This document shows, in pieces, positions 35,571 to 49,100 of a DNA stretch of 64,000 nucleotides. Location of the stretch: positions 52,347,117 through 52,411,116 of the forward strand of contig CM063502.1 in the NCBI GenBank assembly GCA_032207245.1, written 5' to 3'. Position numbers and translations under genes: made by a program. The notes beneath the pieces are model-generated. The model saw nothing but the letters and a program-made list of their open reading frames with translations, was not told where the DNA came from and made no database searches. The number at the start of each line of letters is the position of its first letter. Positions within the stretch are counted from its first letter, which is position 1. The DNA is from Pardosa pseudoannulata. Its lineage: Eukaryota > Arthropoda > Arachnida > Araneae > Lycosidae.

Positions 35571-36321
35571 AATTAGGATTGCAGGTTAATGTGAGTAAAA
35601 CAAAATATTTAATTGTCACCAGAGATGGGCAGACTTTTCGCAACCAGCAAAATATAACACTTAGTGAGGAGACCTTTCAACGTGTTGAACGTATTGAGCA
35701 TTTCACTTATCTAGGTTCAATTATCTCTGGAAATAATGCTATCGCAATTGAAATTACAAACAAATTGAAAGCGAAAATATAGCTTATTGGAGTATTCAAA
35801 CACTACTAAGATCTAATCTGATTTCTCAGAAAAGTAATATTTTACTTTATAAGGTCATCCTAAACCTGTGCTTTTGTATGGTTGTAAATCCTTAGCATTG
35901 GTGTAAAAGGATCAGTATTTTTTGTTAATTTGGGAGAGAAAAAGTGTTGAGGAAAATTTGTGGACCAATTAATGAAAATGAAAAATGGAGAATAGGAAAT
36001 AACCTGTAAATCATGAAATGGAATGGAGAAATTGATATATTCACTAACTTAAAAATAAGGAGATTGAGTTGGCTGAACCCCATGCAATGAATGAAGAATC
36101 ATAGAATTGTGAAGCGGGTCTTTATGTCAAAACTTGGTGGCTCTAGACCGTGTGGAAAACTAAGGAGAAGATGATTTCAGGATGTAGAAGATGATTTAAA
36201 GAAATTAAAGTTAAATATTGGAAATTCAGTGCTCAGAACCGTGAGGAATGGAGAGCTATCCTGAGTTAGGCTCTAGTTCTTAATGGGCTGTTAAGCCAAT
36301 TAGTAGTAATAGTAGTAGTAT
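35571..36321 (+). mobile_element. 5'-truncated non-LTR retrotransposon (LINE) 3' end
   Basis: Broken frames give, in order, the typical C-terminal part of an endonuclease-reverse transcriptase polyprotein: QVNVSKTKYLIVTRD (about 35582), HFTYLGSIISGNN (35699), a YGCKS-like piece (about 35878), WERKVLRKICGP (about 35932), KIRRLSWL (about 36053), FQDVEDDLKKLKLN (about 36176) and a final R-N-x-E-like piece near 36245. The catalytic Y-A-D-D region is absent, because the copy is truncated just upstream as usual for target-primed insertion. It ends in a trinucleotide tail, (AGT)n at 36300-36321. Several stops and frameshifts are present. The clade cannot be fixed from this piece. Confidence 0.8.
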
Positions 36322-36460
36322 GGACTTTCCTGCACCAGGAAAATGAATTACAACAATAGTAATAACAATTAAATCAACAATTCTATTGACGAAATAAAAC
36401 AAAAAATTGGAAAAGAGAAGCATTTGCAAACTATATAACTCTTTAGGTTAATTTTATCAC

Positions 36461-36542
36461 TCCCGAGATACCTACTCCTGAGCTACCTACTCCTGAGACT
36501 ACTCCTGAGCTACCTACTACGAGATACCTACTCCTGAACATA
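36461..36542 (+). repeat. minisatellite, ~15-bp unit
   Basis: Units of the form GAGCTACCTACTCCT or GAGATACCTACTCCT repeat about five times with small variants. Confidence 0.8.
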
Positions 36543-36659
36543 TTGTAGCTGATGTAATCGAAAGTAGTTGAAAAAATTATATAGGAGGCAATAATAATGA
36601 TGACAATGACAATAACAATAACAAAGTGAACCACCTCCAACACACTCAATAACTTTTCA

Positions 36660-38045
36660 GAAAACTAGAAGATTTTTCTAAAGCAGGGGTGGAGATGATG
36701 ATTGTTTTGGAGTCCTTGAATATCCTATGGTTGTTTCTAAGACTCGAACTCACAATCCTTGACTAGCTCGATCCATTGCCGAGTTACCATGGATCATGCG
36801 AATATTCTTCGAGAAACAATAACACAATATAGAAGCAATATGACATATTAAAGCAAATTAACCACTTTCTACTACGTAGAAATAAAAATCAATAAAGAAT
36901 GATATTTTACGATATAGTACTCCATATTAACGAATAAATATCCTGGTCCTATTAGCGAACCCAACTGTAAATGTCATTGCACGTACATAAAATATGTAGT
37001 CACATAAATAAATTACATTTCATCACACTTTTTTTAAATATTAAAAAAATTACTTTATAATTACTTTACCCATAACATTATAAATATATTTATTTTTATA
37101 GTAATAGCAATGAGCATAAGGTACTTTATAGCCTACAAAAAATCTGAAGAAAATGTTAAAATAAACTTAATATTCCAAATGATATTTCTAATTTAAACAT
37201 TATATTTTATTAAATAAAACACTCAAGTTACCTTTGAAGATTGAAAATAAGGATTTGAAATGCCTTTGGCATACCCCAAAGGAGAAAAAAATCATTATTT
37301 TAATTTTAGGGAAATGCATATAATTTAAAAGTTAGTAAATTTAAGATTAACATTTGAAATGTAATAACTTGAAATTTTAATGGAATCGGGGAATATAATT
37401 TACTCTAAAAAGAGGTTGTCTAATTTCAAGTTCTTAAATTATGTATTAAAACCTAAATCGAACTTCATTCTAAATATGTTATTTTTTAAATTATGAAAAT
37501 ATTATTAAGATACTCAGGCAGAGGGTTAAAATATTTTTAAAGGATTATCAATCTTACGTGCGTCTATTCTTTTAAGAACCATTCATAAAACCAGTTTATT
37601 CACTAACATTTAACTTAATTTTCTTTGTAACCCCGATATTTTACAAGAGTTACAGGTTGGGGAAAGTCCATCATACTCGCTGCATAATAAATAACTTTTA
37701 TCACCTAGAATATATTTTAATTTATATTAACACCTCAGCTGCAGCTGACGTAATATTACGGAGCGTGTCGAAAAGAGAAAATTGCTGCAGTGCATTTCTG
37801 CTTTTGTCTGAAGAAACAATGTGGTTCTGCGGAGGCATTTAAAACTGCATTTAGCAACATTCATCAAAACGAGGAACTGCATGATGTAAAATTACTGAGT
37901 TTATCCTTTTCACTTTTCTGCAACTTGTAAAATATTATGGTAGCCTCACCTCAAGTGTTAATATACAATGATTATATTAGTTTCTAAATTTCTAATAAAA
38001 CAATAACTTTTTTTAATTTATGTCCTATGTACTGCTTATATGTAC
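36660..38045. other. AT-rich sequence with one palindrome-rich patch
   Basis: No supported gene. The patch at 37736-37760 is described separately. The open frame at 37657-37842 is not recognised. Confidence 0.45.
37736..37760. promoter_or_regulatory. cluster of palindromic E-box, CRE-like and AT palindromes
   Basis: CAGCTGCAGCTG (two overlapping CAGCTG E-boxes, 37736-37747) runs directly into TGACGTAA, and CGTAATATTACG (37749-37760) is a perfect 12-base palindrome. All lie within 25 bases of otherwise AT-rich sequence. Function is unproven. Confidence 0.3.
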
Positions 38046-38049
38046 TACT

Positions 38050-38525
<476 letters not shown>

Positions 38526-38820
38526 GTGTGTACACAATTCTCTCTCTTCTTATGAATTTTTTTTCTGATTTCAATTTTCCTTTTGTTTATAATCAACTTT
38601 GATAGGCTTCCCATAAGATTTGATAAGATCCCAACTTACAGTTCAGTTCAATAGTATCATGTGTTTTTTAGAAGCAACAATAATATTTTATGCAATTTAA
38701 TTGCAACTAAAGAAGCAACGGACTCTTTATAAGTCAATCAAAGTCTGAGGGCTCAAGTAATATTCTCTGGTAAGAAAACTGTGCTGCAGACCAAGAAAAA
38801 ATCTTGTACTCAACAGTAGG

Positions 38821-39170
38821 TTTCAGTCACTTCATGTTTGCTATTCGAACCACCCTGACGATTCGATTCTTATGACTTGGTGTTTATCCTGTTGGTAAAC
38901 ACCATCCTCCACCAAAACTACTGTTGTCATGAAGGGATGAAACCGGTTTGCACAAAGCTCAGGGTTGTTCTATGGAGATAATGGGTTATACATTAGATTT
39001 CAGTCACTAGAATGTTCCTCGAACCACCCTGACGATTCTACTCTTATGACATGGTGTATCATCCTGTTGGTAAACATTAACCTCCACCGAAAATGCTGTT
39101 GTCATGAAGGGGTGAAACAGGTCTGCACAAACGTCAGGGTTGTTCTATGGGGATTATGGGTCCTAATGTG
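38821..39170 (+). repeat. tandem duplication, 2 x 177 bp
   Basis: TTTCAGTCACT starts both units (38821 and 38998). Both contain CGAACCACCCTGACGATTC, ATCCTGTTGGTAAACA, CTGTTGTCATGAAGGG and CAGGGTTGTTCTATGG in order. The unit is GC-richer than its surroundings, so it may derive from an unrecognised dispersed repeat or exon. Confidence 0.92.
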
Positions 39171-42118
39171 TCATTAAGACATTGCCCAAGCCATAATTCA
39201 CCCGCCACTGGCTTTACTTAGTCCTAATCTTCAAATATTTGAACTACAGAGCAAAAACATATAATTTTTGCCAAAAATGTCTTAAATATTCTTGAATACC
39301 TTCCCTTGTCATCTTTAAATATTTATTTGAGTTAATGACCTCAGCAATGTAAATTTGTGATTAAAATTAAGGGACAATTTAAGTCAGTTTAAATTTTCTC
39401 CGTGTTAATTCATATGCAAATCCAAATTCAATCGACACCAAGTCACTAAAAATATTTGCTAGGAAGAAAATATTTCCGCTATGCAAAAACATTTTAAATT
39501 AGACTGTAACCTAGAAATTAAAAAATAATTAAATTTAAACATTTTTATGGTCCTTATATGGTTTACGTAAAAGACATAAAAGAAAACAATTTGAAGAATT
39601 GCCTTAAAGAAACTCACCCAAGAAACCATTTCATCTCCTTTAAGTAAATTGCAATGAGATAAATTTCCTTTCTTTAATTAATCGTTAAATAAGGGTTTTA
39701 TAATTATTGTGATGATCGTGGTTCTTATGACCTTGTAGCGACAAAAGCAAATTAAAGTTTACACCGGATCTGCTGTCACTTTGTAGCACGAAATTGTTCC
39801 CTAGATACCAAAATTACAAACTCTAATACTCTGAAAAAAACATTTGATTACTACAAAAGTTCCTCTTTTTATTAACATTTAATTGTCTCCTTAACAAACT
39901 AAATTTTTACTGAGCTTTTTGCGACGCATTCTAGAGAAAATAAATTAAATATCTCCTTTAAAAAATTAAAGAATTTAGATAATTTTCTAACGTTATATCT
40001 TTCAAATTCGAATATTTTCTTTTGTCGTCCATATTGTTTTATGTAGTTTTCAAAACATTTTTTAAGACAGTTTATAATTAATTAATATAATTAAAATTAT
40101 ACTTTTTGATACATAAGTATTATTAACCAAAATGTTAACTTTAGATTATAATGCAGTTTAACAAATTAAAAGTATATTTTCTGCTTTCATATATTTTATC
40201 TTCAAATATTATTCGTGTTATGTTATTTTATTGTAATCATTAGTAAGGCAAAAATAGTATAATTTAAATCTTACTGTTTGATATATATGTATAATTAACC
40301 AACGTGCTAATTTTATTAATTTGTATAGAAATTTTAATATAAAGTAGTCGATAAAATTCTACTGATTATGCAAAAAATTTTAATCGGGTGAAAACATATG
40401 TGCAAATGAATTTAATATTAAAAACAATTTTTATCAAACTTTCCTCTTCTCAATTCAATATTTTTTATAATTTTCATGTACTGAAGATGTCTGGTCAATG
40501 TTAAAGGTTCCTTCTTTTTAATAGAATTTGAAAATTTTATAAAGCGGAAATTTTTAATCTATTATATAATATGATTTTAAGCTTAAAATTAAATACTGCT
40601 TGGTGAATAGAGTTCACAAGTATTATTTTTGAGTTACGTTATGTATGTTGAGCTTTTCTTAACTGTTTTAGACATTTTCTGTTGTTGCATAAACACTCCT
40701 TAAAGTAATTATAGTTTATGAACTGTAATAGATTTTAAAAAACAATTTTCAAAAATTTCTTGTTAATAATATTAGATCTGTGTTAAAAATTTGAGCTAGC
40801 CTACTAAGAAGTTTCAGAAAACTCAATTACAAATAAATGAAAGTTAAAATATAAATTTAGCTGCGTTTACATGTTTGTTAAGATTTTATTAATTTTTATT
40901 GGTTCTTCGATTTATTATAAATTTTTCCATATTAAGTTTTTGTCAATAGTGTCAGTGTATGAGTTTAGTGTTTTTTTATCAAAGCTTTTAAACTTGAGGT
41001 CTAAGTGTGGTGAATATGTCATCCTGAGAAAGCTACCACTAGCTTCAATGTGAGTAATATAGGTGTCTAGTCTAAAGCATATTTAAACTTAATCTTCGCC
41101 CAAAATGCTCTGTAAGATGCTAAGTCAAATTATTAATGTATATCATTTCTGATCACCTTATTTCAAATTTCAACCTACTTTATGCTCCATAAAACAAGAT
41201 TTATCACCTCGCAGTTCCACTTAACTTAGAAACATCATGATTGATGCGATTAATTTGTAACAGAAGGAGTGAATAATGCTTTTCGTTGAAGCTAATCATT
41301 CAATAGAGTATGAAAGATTTCATTTTCCTAATATATTGCGAGCCGTTAAGACAAGTTATGCAAATGGCAGAATTCTGTAGTAAATATTCAAAATTCGGAT
41401 CATCATTCATCATAACACTTGTTTCTAATTATACAAAATTTTTCTTTTTTACTTTTATAAAGTAAAATTTCTAAATTTATTAATTTTTATATCTCTAATT
41501 CATGAATGAAAAGTAATTAAATCTAGTGCATTTAAATAGTCATTACTGGTATCTAAGACTTGGACTGTAAACAGAAGATTTTTTTCCAAATTAAATAAAT
41601 ATAATTTTAGGTGGATCCATTTTTTTTGTGATGAATCGTCTACCTTCAATTTATCAGAACCTTGATAAGACTATGTTTTTTTCTTCATGTACACATATTT
41701 TCTCACATTAAAATAATTATTTTCTAGTTAGCCTTTATACCTAAAATTACTATTTAAACAAAACTAACTAACCTTGAAAACTAAAAACCTATATCAAACT
41801 TTACTTAGAGTTGATTATTAATAACATCTCGAATTAAATTAAATATCATCATGGAAGTATTGTGTTAAAAGGAAAATTTTGCGGTTTTCAAATCTGTAAT
41901 TACGTATAATTATTTTGTTACATCTGAATATGAGTGACTTTTATTTAAGCAGATATATAATTATGATCTCTTCTGCTCATGTCACTTCACTATATATTGT
42001 TTTAGGTCTTTAATTTTCCTTTGTTATATTTTTTAGTGTTCAGTAGAGCATGGAGAACCCAAAAGTTCATTGGCATAATATGTAGTTCTTTTACTTTAAA
42101 AAACAAAAAAGACCTACC
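39171..42118. other. AT-rich sequence without recognised gene
   Basis: No supported gene. A weak internal similarity (TATTATTAACCAAAATG near 40120 and TATAATTAACCAACGTG near 40290) may be an old duplication. Confidence 0.45.
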
Positions 42119-42191
42119 GATATATATGTATGTATATATATATATATATATGCATATATATGTATATATATATATGTATATATATAAATAT

Positions 42192-42265
<74 letters not shown>

Positions 42266-42332
42266 ATATATTATATATATATATAGGTAGATAGATAGAG
42301 AGATAGGGATAGAGAGAGAGAGAGAGAGAGAG
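42119..42332. repeat. (TA)n / (GATA)n / (GA)n compound microsatellite
   Basis: TA repeat with TATG and AAATA interruptions to about 42286, then GATA units, then an uninterrupted GA run to 42332. Confidence 0.96.
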
Positions 42333-44631
42333 TTATAAGTGTCAAAAACGTAGAAAATCCAAGAAGTCATTCGTATATCTTTAAAAAGAAGAGAAAAAGA
42401 ATTTTAAAAGCTGTTTCTGCTGCGAAATCATTGTTCTTTAAAGGGTTAAAACAATTCATAATACTGAAAAGCTGTAAAATTGCTTTTTATTACATAGACG
42501 TAATCGTCCAACTAATTTAAAAACAAAATTGTATAAACATAGTATAATATCCTCTTTAAATCTAATTAAAGCATGATATCTTATGGTTTTAAAACATCTA
42601 TTTCATAAAAATTTCTATGGTGACCTAACCATATAATTTTCGGAACTGTTATCTCTAGATGTCAATATCTTCTATCAATTAATGGCAATTTCCCTTCTTC
42701 GTCTAGCGTCAATTTTAAGTTGACAGTTCTGACATTTGACATTACCATATACTGACATCGGAAGGAAATTCATCTTCGACTCAAAATTAGAGTAATAGCA
42801 ATTTTACCCCAGCTGACAAAATGCACGAACTAAATTTGACAAGATTTTTTTTAATTCAGGGTTTCCTTGAAACCATTCCTGTAGTATTTTCTAATATGAG
42901 GTAATTTGCTCTTGGTGTAATTTAAAGTATCCTGCCTTTTTTAAACTATTATTTTAAAAGAACTTAAGTTTAATACAATGTTTATTTACTATAGTCTACA
43001 ACAACATAAAATTTTATTTGAGAATGAAATCATACAAATCAAAATGGATGAATGAATATTCAGGTATGTAATGGGATAAATTGGTAGATAGTTATTTATA
43101 AAACAAGGTATTAAGCGAAAAGAAAATGGCTGAATTTATCAAAATTGCAAGCGATGAACTCTATTTGTTCATTTTATACTTTTTCTGACCTTTTTTTTTA
43201 TTTCCTTTGCAAATTTATGATGTTATCTCTCTAAATGTGTTTTCATCCGCTATATTATACGTAAAAACTCTTTATTCATCTCTTATCACCGAATACGGGC
43301 GTTTAATGGAATTAACCTCCCTGATTTCTTAAGAAACGGTTTAGATAAGGAAAAGGAATGATAGCAATAAATAATCAAGAAGATGTCATGAATTTTTAAC
43401 ATTTTTCTATTTCTTATTTTTCTTTTACATTGATTTTTCCCTTTCAAAGAAAATTAATAATTCGGCTATTAACTTGCAAATAAAAAGAAGCGTATGATAT
43501 GATGACCAAGCGTAAGAAGAGAGGGGTTTATAGTAAGCGCTTAATAATTGTATTTTTTATCATCACTAAAACATTTCTTTACTGGATATTCAGTGTATGG
43601 ACAATTCAGGGAAAAATGACAAGAATGTTGATTTAAAGACAGAGAGAGATTATTACACATTTGTAAATACATACAAATGAACAGTTGTTTTATAGCTATG
43701 ACATTTTTATTCTCATAAGTGTATTGTAGTATTGCTCTTTATCTGTTGACAATTTTTTAAATCTACTATATATACAATAATATTGTGTTCACTAAAAATA
43801 AGATGTTGATTATCTTAAATCTATTTTATCTCTTCCATGCTAAACTAGCATCAATCGTAGCATTTTTAGCATCGTTTTTAATAACCGAGAATTTATTTTT
43901 GAGAGTCTTAAATAGTGGTGTGATTTCTGTAAAGTTCTGGCTCTTTAAATTAAAATCCCCAGAAAGAATGACTGGTTGATCATGTTAGGCTACTAATAAA
44001 CAATTATAAAAAATATATAATATTTACAAGAAAAACAAACTATAAACTTCACAATAGGAAGGATATGGTTACCGAAGTAAACATTGCGATGTAGCAATCA
44101 TTACATATGGGGCGTTACTATGTGTACATTAGAAAAACATTTATTACTTTTATCCATGTTTTTAGAAACGGTGCAAGTCCATTACAAGCAGTTCTTCTTT
44201 AGCTAGGGTGTGGTTGTGTACCTCTTCCTTTCTCTCTCCGACAAACTTTTTTGGTCTTTCTATTCATCATCCATGTGAATGTTACATATGACGGGATATC
44301 AATAAATAACGCATATGCAAATTTTCTTTGCAATAATAAATTACTTGAAAAAGTATGAATGACCAAATTAGCTGGAGAAATTTTCTGAACCCGATATTAC
44401 ACAGATCTCAGTAATTGTATGTACCAATAGCATGCGTTAGGTCTTATCACACGCCTGCATGTGGCGACTTAGTTTGGTTCCGGTAATGCTTGATAAGACT
44501 TTTAATCAGTTGAAAGTTTTTGGCTACCGCACGAGAAATCTACACATTGTTCATCGGAAAAAATCGTAGACTCAATTTATTGATTTTTCATCATGTATAA
44601 GTTGATGAGTCATAAGTTATCCTTTACTCAC
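42333..44631. other. AT-rich sequence without recognised gene
   Basis: No supported coding region or RNA gene. Confidence 0.45.
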
Positions 44632-44665
44632 CGTTAAAATTCCGTTTGCAATTACATCGTCAACT
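44632..44665 (-). other. candidate 34-nt microexon
   Basis: On the minus strand a polypyrimidine acceptor (TTTATTTCTTCTCCAG) is followed by 34 bases and then a consensus donor GTGAGT (plus-strand ACTCAC at 44626-44631). Only one of three frames is open, reading VDDVIANGILT. A branch-point-like TACTGAA lies upstream. If real, it means the window lies within a minus-strand gene with large introns. No flanking exon was identified. Confidence 0.3.
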
Positions 44666-45945
44666 CTGGAGAAGAAATAAACAATAATTAGGTATATTTC
44701 AGTAAAAGGGTAAGATAGAGAAAAAAACGATCCGAAAAAGGTAAAAGTTTATATATCTGACTCTATTAAACATACTATTGTTAGAATATGGTGTTAATCG
44801 TTTAAGGATGGACGGATATTAAACGGGCCACAGTGAATAGACTCACAACCGATGAAGCTTTATGAGACCAGGATATTCACAATCATTCAGAGCTGGGAAA
44901 ATGATCCAACATAAATAGCACTTAAATCAGAAAATAATAAATAGTCAATACTTCGAATTTCATTTTACATTCTCCTTAATTGCATTTATATACCTATTGA
45001 TACCCCCTCATACTTTGCGACATTATCAATTTTTAAAGTGTCATAAAATTAACAGTAGTCAATGAGAGATTATCGTAAACTTTTAACTGCTACTAAAATT
45101 AATCAAGATAATGACTTAATATTTATTTGTTATTAAGACTTTTTTACATAGTCATCCATCAGAAGGTATACATTTCTTCAAACATTTCTTGACATTTCCA
45201 AGCCTGTCATTATATAAAATCAATGCAGTCCTCAAGCCTCTCCATTCTTCGGTTTATTTTAATTCACAACTTCTGAAAAACAAAAAAAAAATCAATAATA
45301 GTAGCTTTAATTTATATTATATACATAAATACATCAATCAATGAACAGGATAAATTTTATCCAGATATGTATGCTACAGCGGTTTAACTATCTATACGAG
45401 ATTTTACTTCAATCCTACTCAGTTCGCATATTTTAGAAGTTCCACTATTTTCTTTTAAACATTCGATTTTATTCTCTGATGACAAAAAGAATTTCTTGAA
45501 AAAACATTCCGCTCTTTAATAATGCAACTGTATCTTTATTACCCATCTTACCCGTGCTTGTAATTTCATGTTAACAACCTTTTATTCTTTCGTTTGCGAG
45601 CTTAATGAGAAAGAATTGATTGTAACTTAATGTCCAGTCAAATGCTTAGTAAAGAACGTAGAAAAACACTGTGGAAGGTAACAGCTACTAATGTCTACAA
45701 ATGTAATAAATTCTTCCTCTTTATCATTATTTATATATTTATTTTCAAAATCTGTAGAGCGTAACGTGATATGAATTATTTGGAATTAGTAAATTTTTTC
45801 TTTATATATTATTTTCATAAAAAGTATCTAATATCTAGATACACCCGACTATTGGAAAATCACCACAGAACTATTCTACCCTTTGATACAGTAACAGTAT
45901 TAATTCTTAGTAATTATTCACTATAATAAATATTAGAATGAGAAT
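44666..45945. other. AT-rich sequence without recognised gene
   Basis: No supported coding region or RNA gene. Confidence 0.45.
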
Positions 45946-45982
45946 TGCATTACCACCTAGCCAACGGGTGAGTGGTAATGCA
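45946..45982. other. perfect 11-bp stem-loop
   Basis: TGCATTACCAC (45946-45956) is perfectly complementary to GTGGTAATGCA (45972-45982) around a 15-base loop. Short imperfect repeats of TTAATTACAAACAC follow to about 46100. Function unknown. Confidence 0.4.
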
Positions 45983-46100
45983 GTTAATTACAAACACGAT
46001 AATTCATTATTGCTATATTCGCTATTGTCACTTTAATTACAAACACAGTTATTCACTGTTGCTATATCTCATTAACTAAACACAGTTAGTTCACTGAGAA

Positions 46101-49100
46101 GCCCGAAACTTCATGTACGAAGTTATCATATTTTTATCCAAAAGAAGTTTGTAAAACTAACAAATAAAAAGCTTTCTAAATTAAAATTATGTAACACATG
46201 TAATTTCGTGGAAAAATATTGGTAGTAAATATAAAATTATTTTTTATACCCTTTGCAATTTGCATATATCACTAAATAAAGTTTTGAGTAAAATATATTA
46301 TCAGGCAAAAACCAAAAGCAAACTGAGATGAATGCTTTTATAAGTAAAAAACAAAAATGTATTGAAGCATATTTAATATTTATAAAACAGTTATTATTCC
46401 TATCATTTTGTATTATATATGAGCTCCTAGAACAGAAAAATGGAGAGCATTTTATATTTTTCAATAAAAACAAAAAATATTAAATTATTCCTTACTCAAC
46501 ACTTTAACTTTGAAAATATATAAACAACAAATACAATATTTTCATTCCTTGGGAAAAAATTTTATTTATTCTATTGCTGAGCATTTTCGTATAATCATAC
46601 AAACTCAGAAAACATTAATTATCTGCTTTAAATTTTTAAAAAGGTGTGAAATGATATCACATTGCCATCCTAATTTAATGAGATTATCTTGAAAGGAATA
46701 ATTTTGTGTGAAATTCTCTTATATGTAACAATGTGTGTATATTTCAATAAATATTTATGAAATTAAATATTAATTGAATATGCTAAAAAGTAGTTAAGAA
46801 TACAACAAGTTTTATTCTTATAATAATGCTCAACTTTGGATATAATGAAGTTCAATGCATTCTCTAGTAACTATAACAACTGCTTAATGTGTTATACTTA
46901 TTATTTGTCTATTTGTAACTCATTTATTTGTCTTACTGGATTTATAAAGAGCAAAAGGAAAAAAAAAACATTATTCTTTTACTTACATACTCTTCCTTTC
47001 AGTCATTTGAATATTCTTTAAGTTTATAGATTGATTCCTTAAGTAAATTATTTACATTACTTTTTAATTCTATCTTATACGATACGCAGATAAATGGAGT
47101 CACTGAGGATAATTTCCTGAGATTTATTTAATTGATTTTATTTTTAGTTTTATTTTGAGACTTTTATTTGCCTCCATACCTACCCTGTGATTGAATTAAA
47201 TTGAGAATCATCTTATGAGCTATGAAAAAGGTTTATTTTTTATCTCCTTTGCATACAAGGTAGAGACTAACAAAGATTCTGTTTCCGAGTGACTTTTTTG
47301 CTTCTGCTTCACTATTTACTTTACTAAAGACTTATTCGACTATTCATTTAAAGGTTTAATCTAGAAATTTGTGACTTTTGTATGGTTTTTATGAATGCAC
47401 AGCATTAAAAACTAAGAACTATGATTTCAATATTTTGTCCAAATTCTTTTAGCTTCGTTTGCTTTCACTTCAGTTGTCTTACTAAAAATGTCTTATTTAA
47501 TAATAATATGCTTATCAGGACACATGTTTCAAAATTGAGATTAAATAATTGTTTTATAATGTTTTATGCTCTCTTTAAAATTTAAATAGAGATAAAATAC
47601 TTCATCGTCACAAATGTAAAATAATTGAAAAATGATCGAGAATGGGAATTCTTAACCCACTGTTTTCATATTATGAATATGTTAAAGTAGTTGCTACTAA
47701 AGTGTGGATGAAATATTTGGGAAATTTACTGTTGTAGCGTTATTGTATAGTGTTACAGTAAATTAATTAGAATTTTAATATTGTAGAATTTTTCTTTTTA
47801 TTTGGCCCCGTCTACGATTGTGGATGTATGCAAAATACTTGAAAAAAATATATTATTCAAAAACATATTATTCTCGATAGCTAAATATTGCTTAGGAACT
47901 CTAATTTAAGCCCCTGTCTTATTCAGTTATCGTAAACTCTATGTTTGGCAATTTATTATGCGGTATTACTTGTTTCATATTTATTTGTCTACGCAAATAG
48001 AAACTTTTAAGATATATTAATACATCGTCTGTATTAGTTCAGACAATATATTTTAATACCAATCAATAACGCCTAACGTTTATATAATGTATCACAGCTT
48101 AGGAACTTATTTTTAATAACTTTTCTACACCTGAAGAACTGTAGATTTGGCAAAAGTTTTAAAAGAAACTAAATGCGGTTATTTTATATACGGCATCTAC
48201 AAAAAAAGAAGAAAAATTAAGAAAAATAATGCAGTTGAAAATGCTAAAATAATTAAAAGAATATTGTGAAACTTTTATTCAGACAAGATTATCGCTAAAT
48301 GTGTACACAGTCGATAAAAAAATACTTGCTGAAAAAAAGAAAAAGAACAGCGGGATGGATAAGGGTAAAATAACATTATATTTATTGGGATAAATTCAGA
48401 ACAAGATCAATCAAACGATCAATCGAGGAAGGATAAATCGAGGTTCCATTGTATTCCTTCATAGCTATTTCTAGAAAATTGGTCTGAGAAAATTTCTTTA
48501 CTGGTAATTTCCCTTACACAGTATTCTTTAAGCTTTATGTAACCAAATGGGATCTTTTTGTTGAATTACATTTTTAACTGGTACCCGACTAATGCATAAT
48601 GTAAATCTAAATACTTAAGGAAAAGAGAACAAAAAATTTAATCAGAGGTCCAAAGGATGAAGCGGCAATAAAGCCTTACAAATTTCAAGCATTCTGAAAA
48701 GAAGAAAAAAATTTACAAAGAAATTGGGGAATACCTTAATCCAAAGTTAAAAAAAAAAGAAATATTCGAACATTACGAAGAAGGAAATTGAGCAAGAATC
48801 TAATTAGCGCCGATTTGTTTATCGGAAGAAAGGACAGCTAAAGAATAAGATTATGGGTTAATTCTAATTCTTACTCCAGATGGGTGGAGGAAACTAAACC
48901 TTGTAAGGTTTTCTTCCTGGCTGTTATCCCAAATTAAGAACTAATTCTTGAATTTTATTTCTTATAAACCTACTCTGATTGCAATTTATTTAAATTTGAT
49001 AATACTCTGAATATCCGTTTTAAACTGCCAGTTATACAAGATAATTTTCTTCTGCAACCATGATAAAAATCTGGATTTGTCCAAGTTTAGTTTCTTAACT

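Noticed and set aside
45951..45973. Splice donor (GTGAGT at about 45967) after a short exon
   Set aside because: The donor lies within the 11-bp stem-loop and the upstream AG leaves only seven bases; better explained by the dyad.
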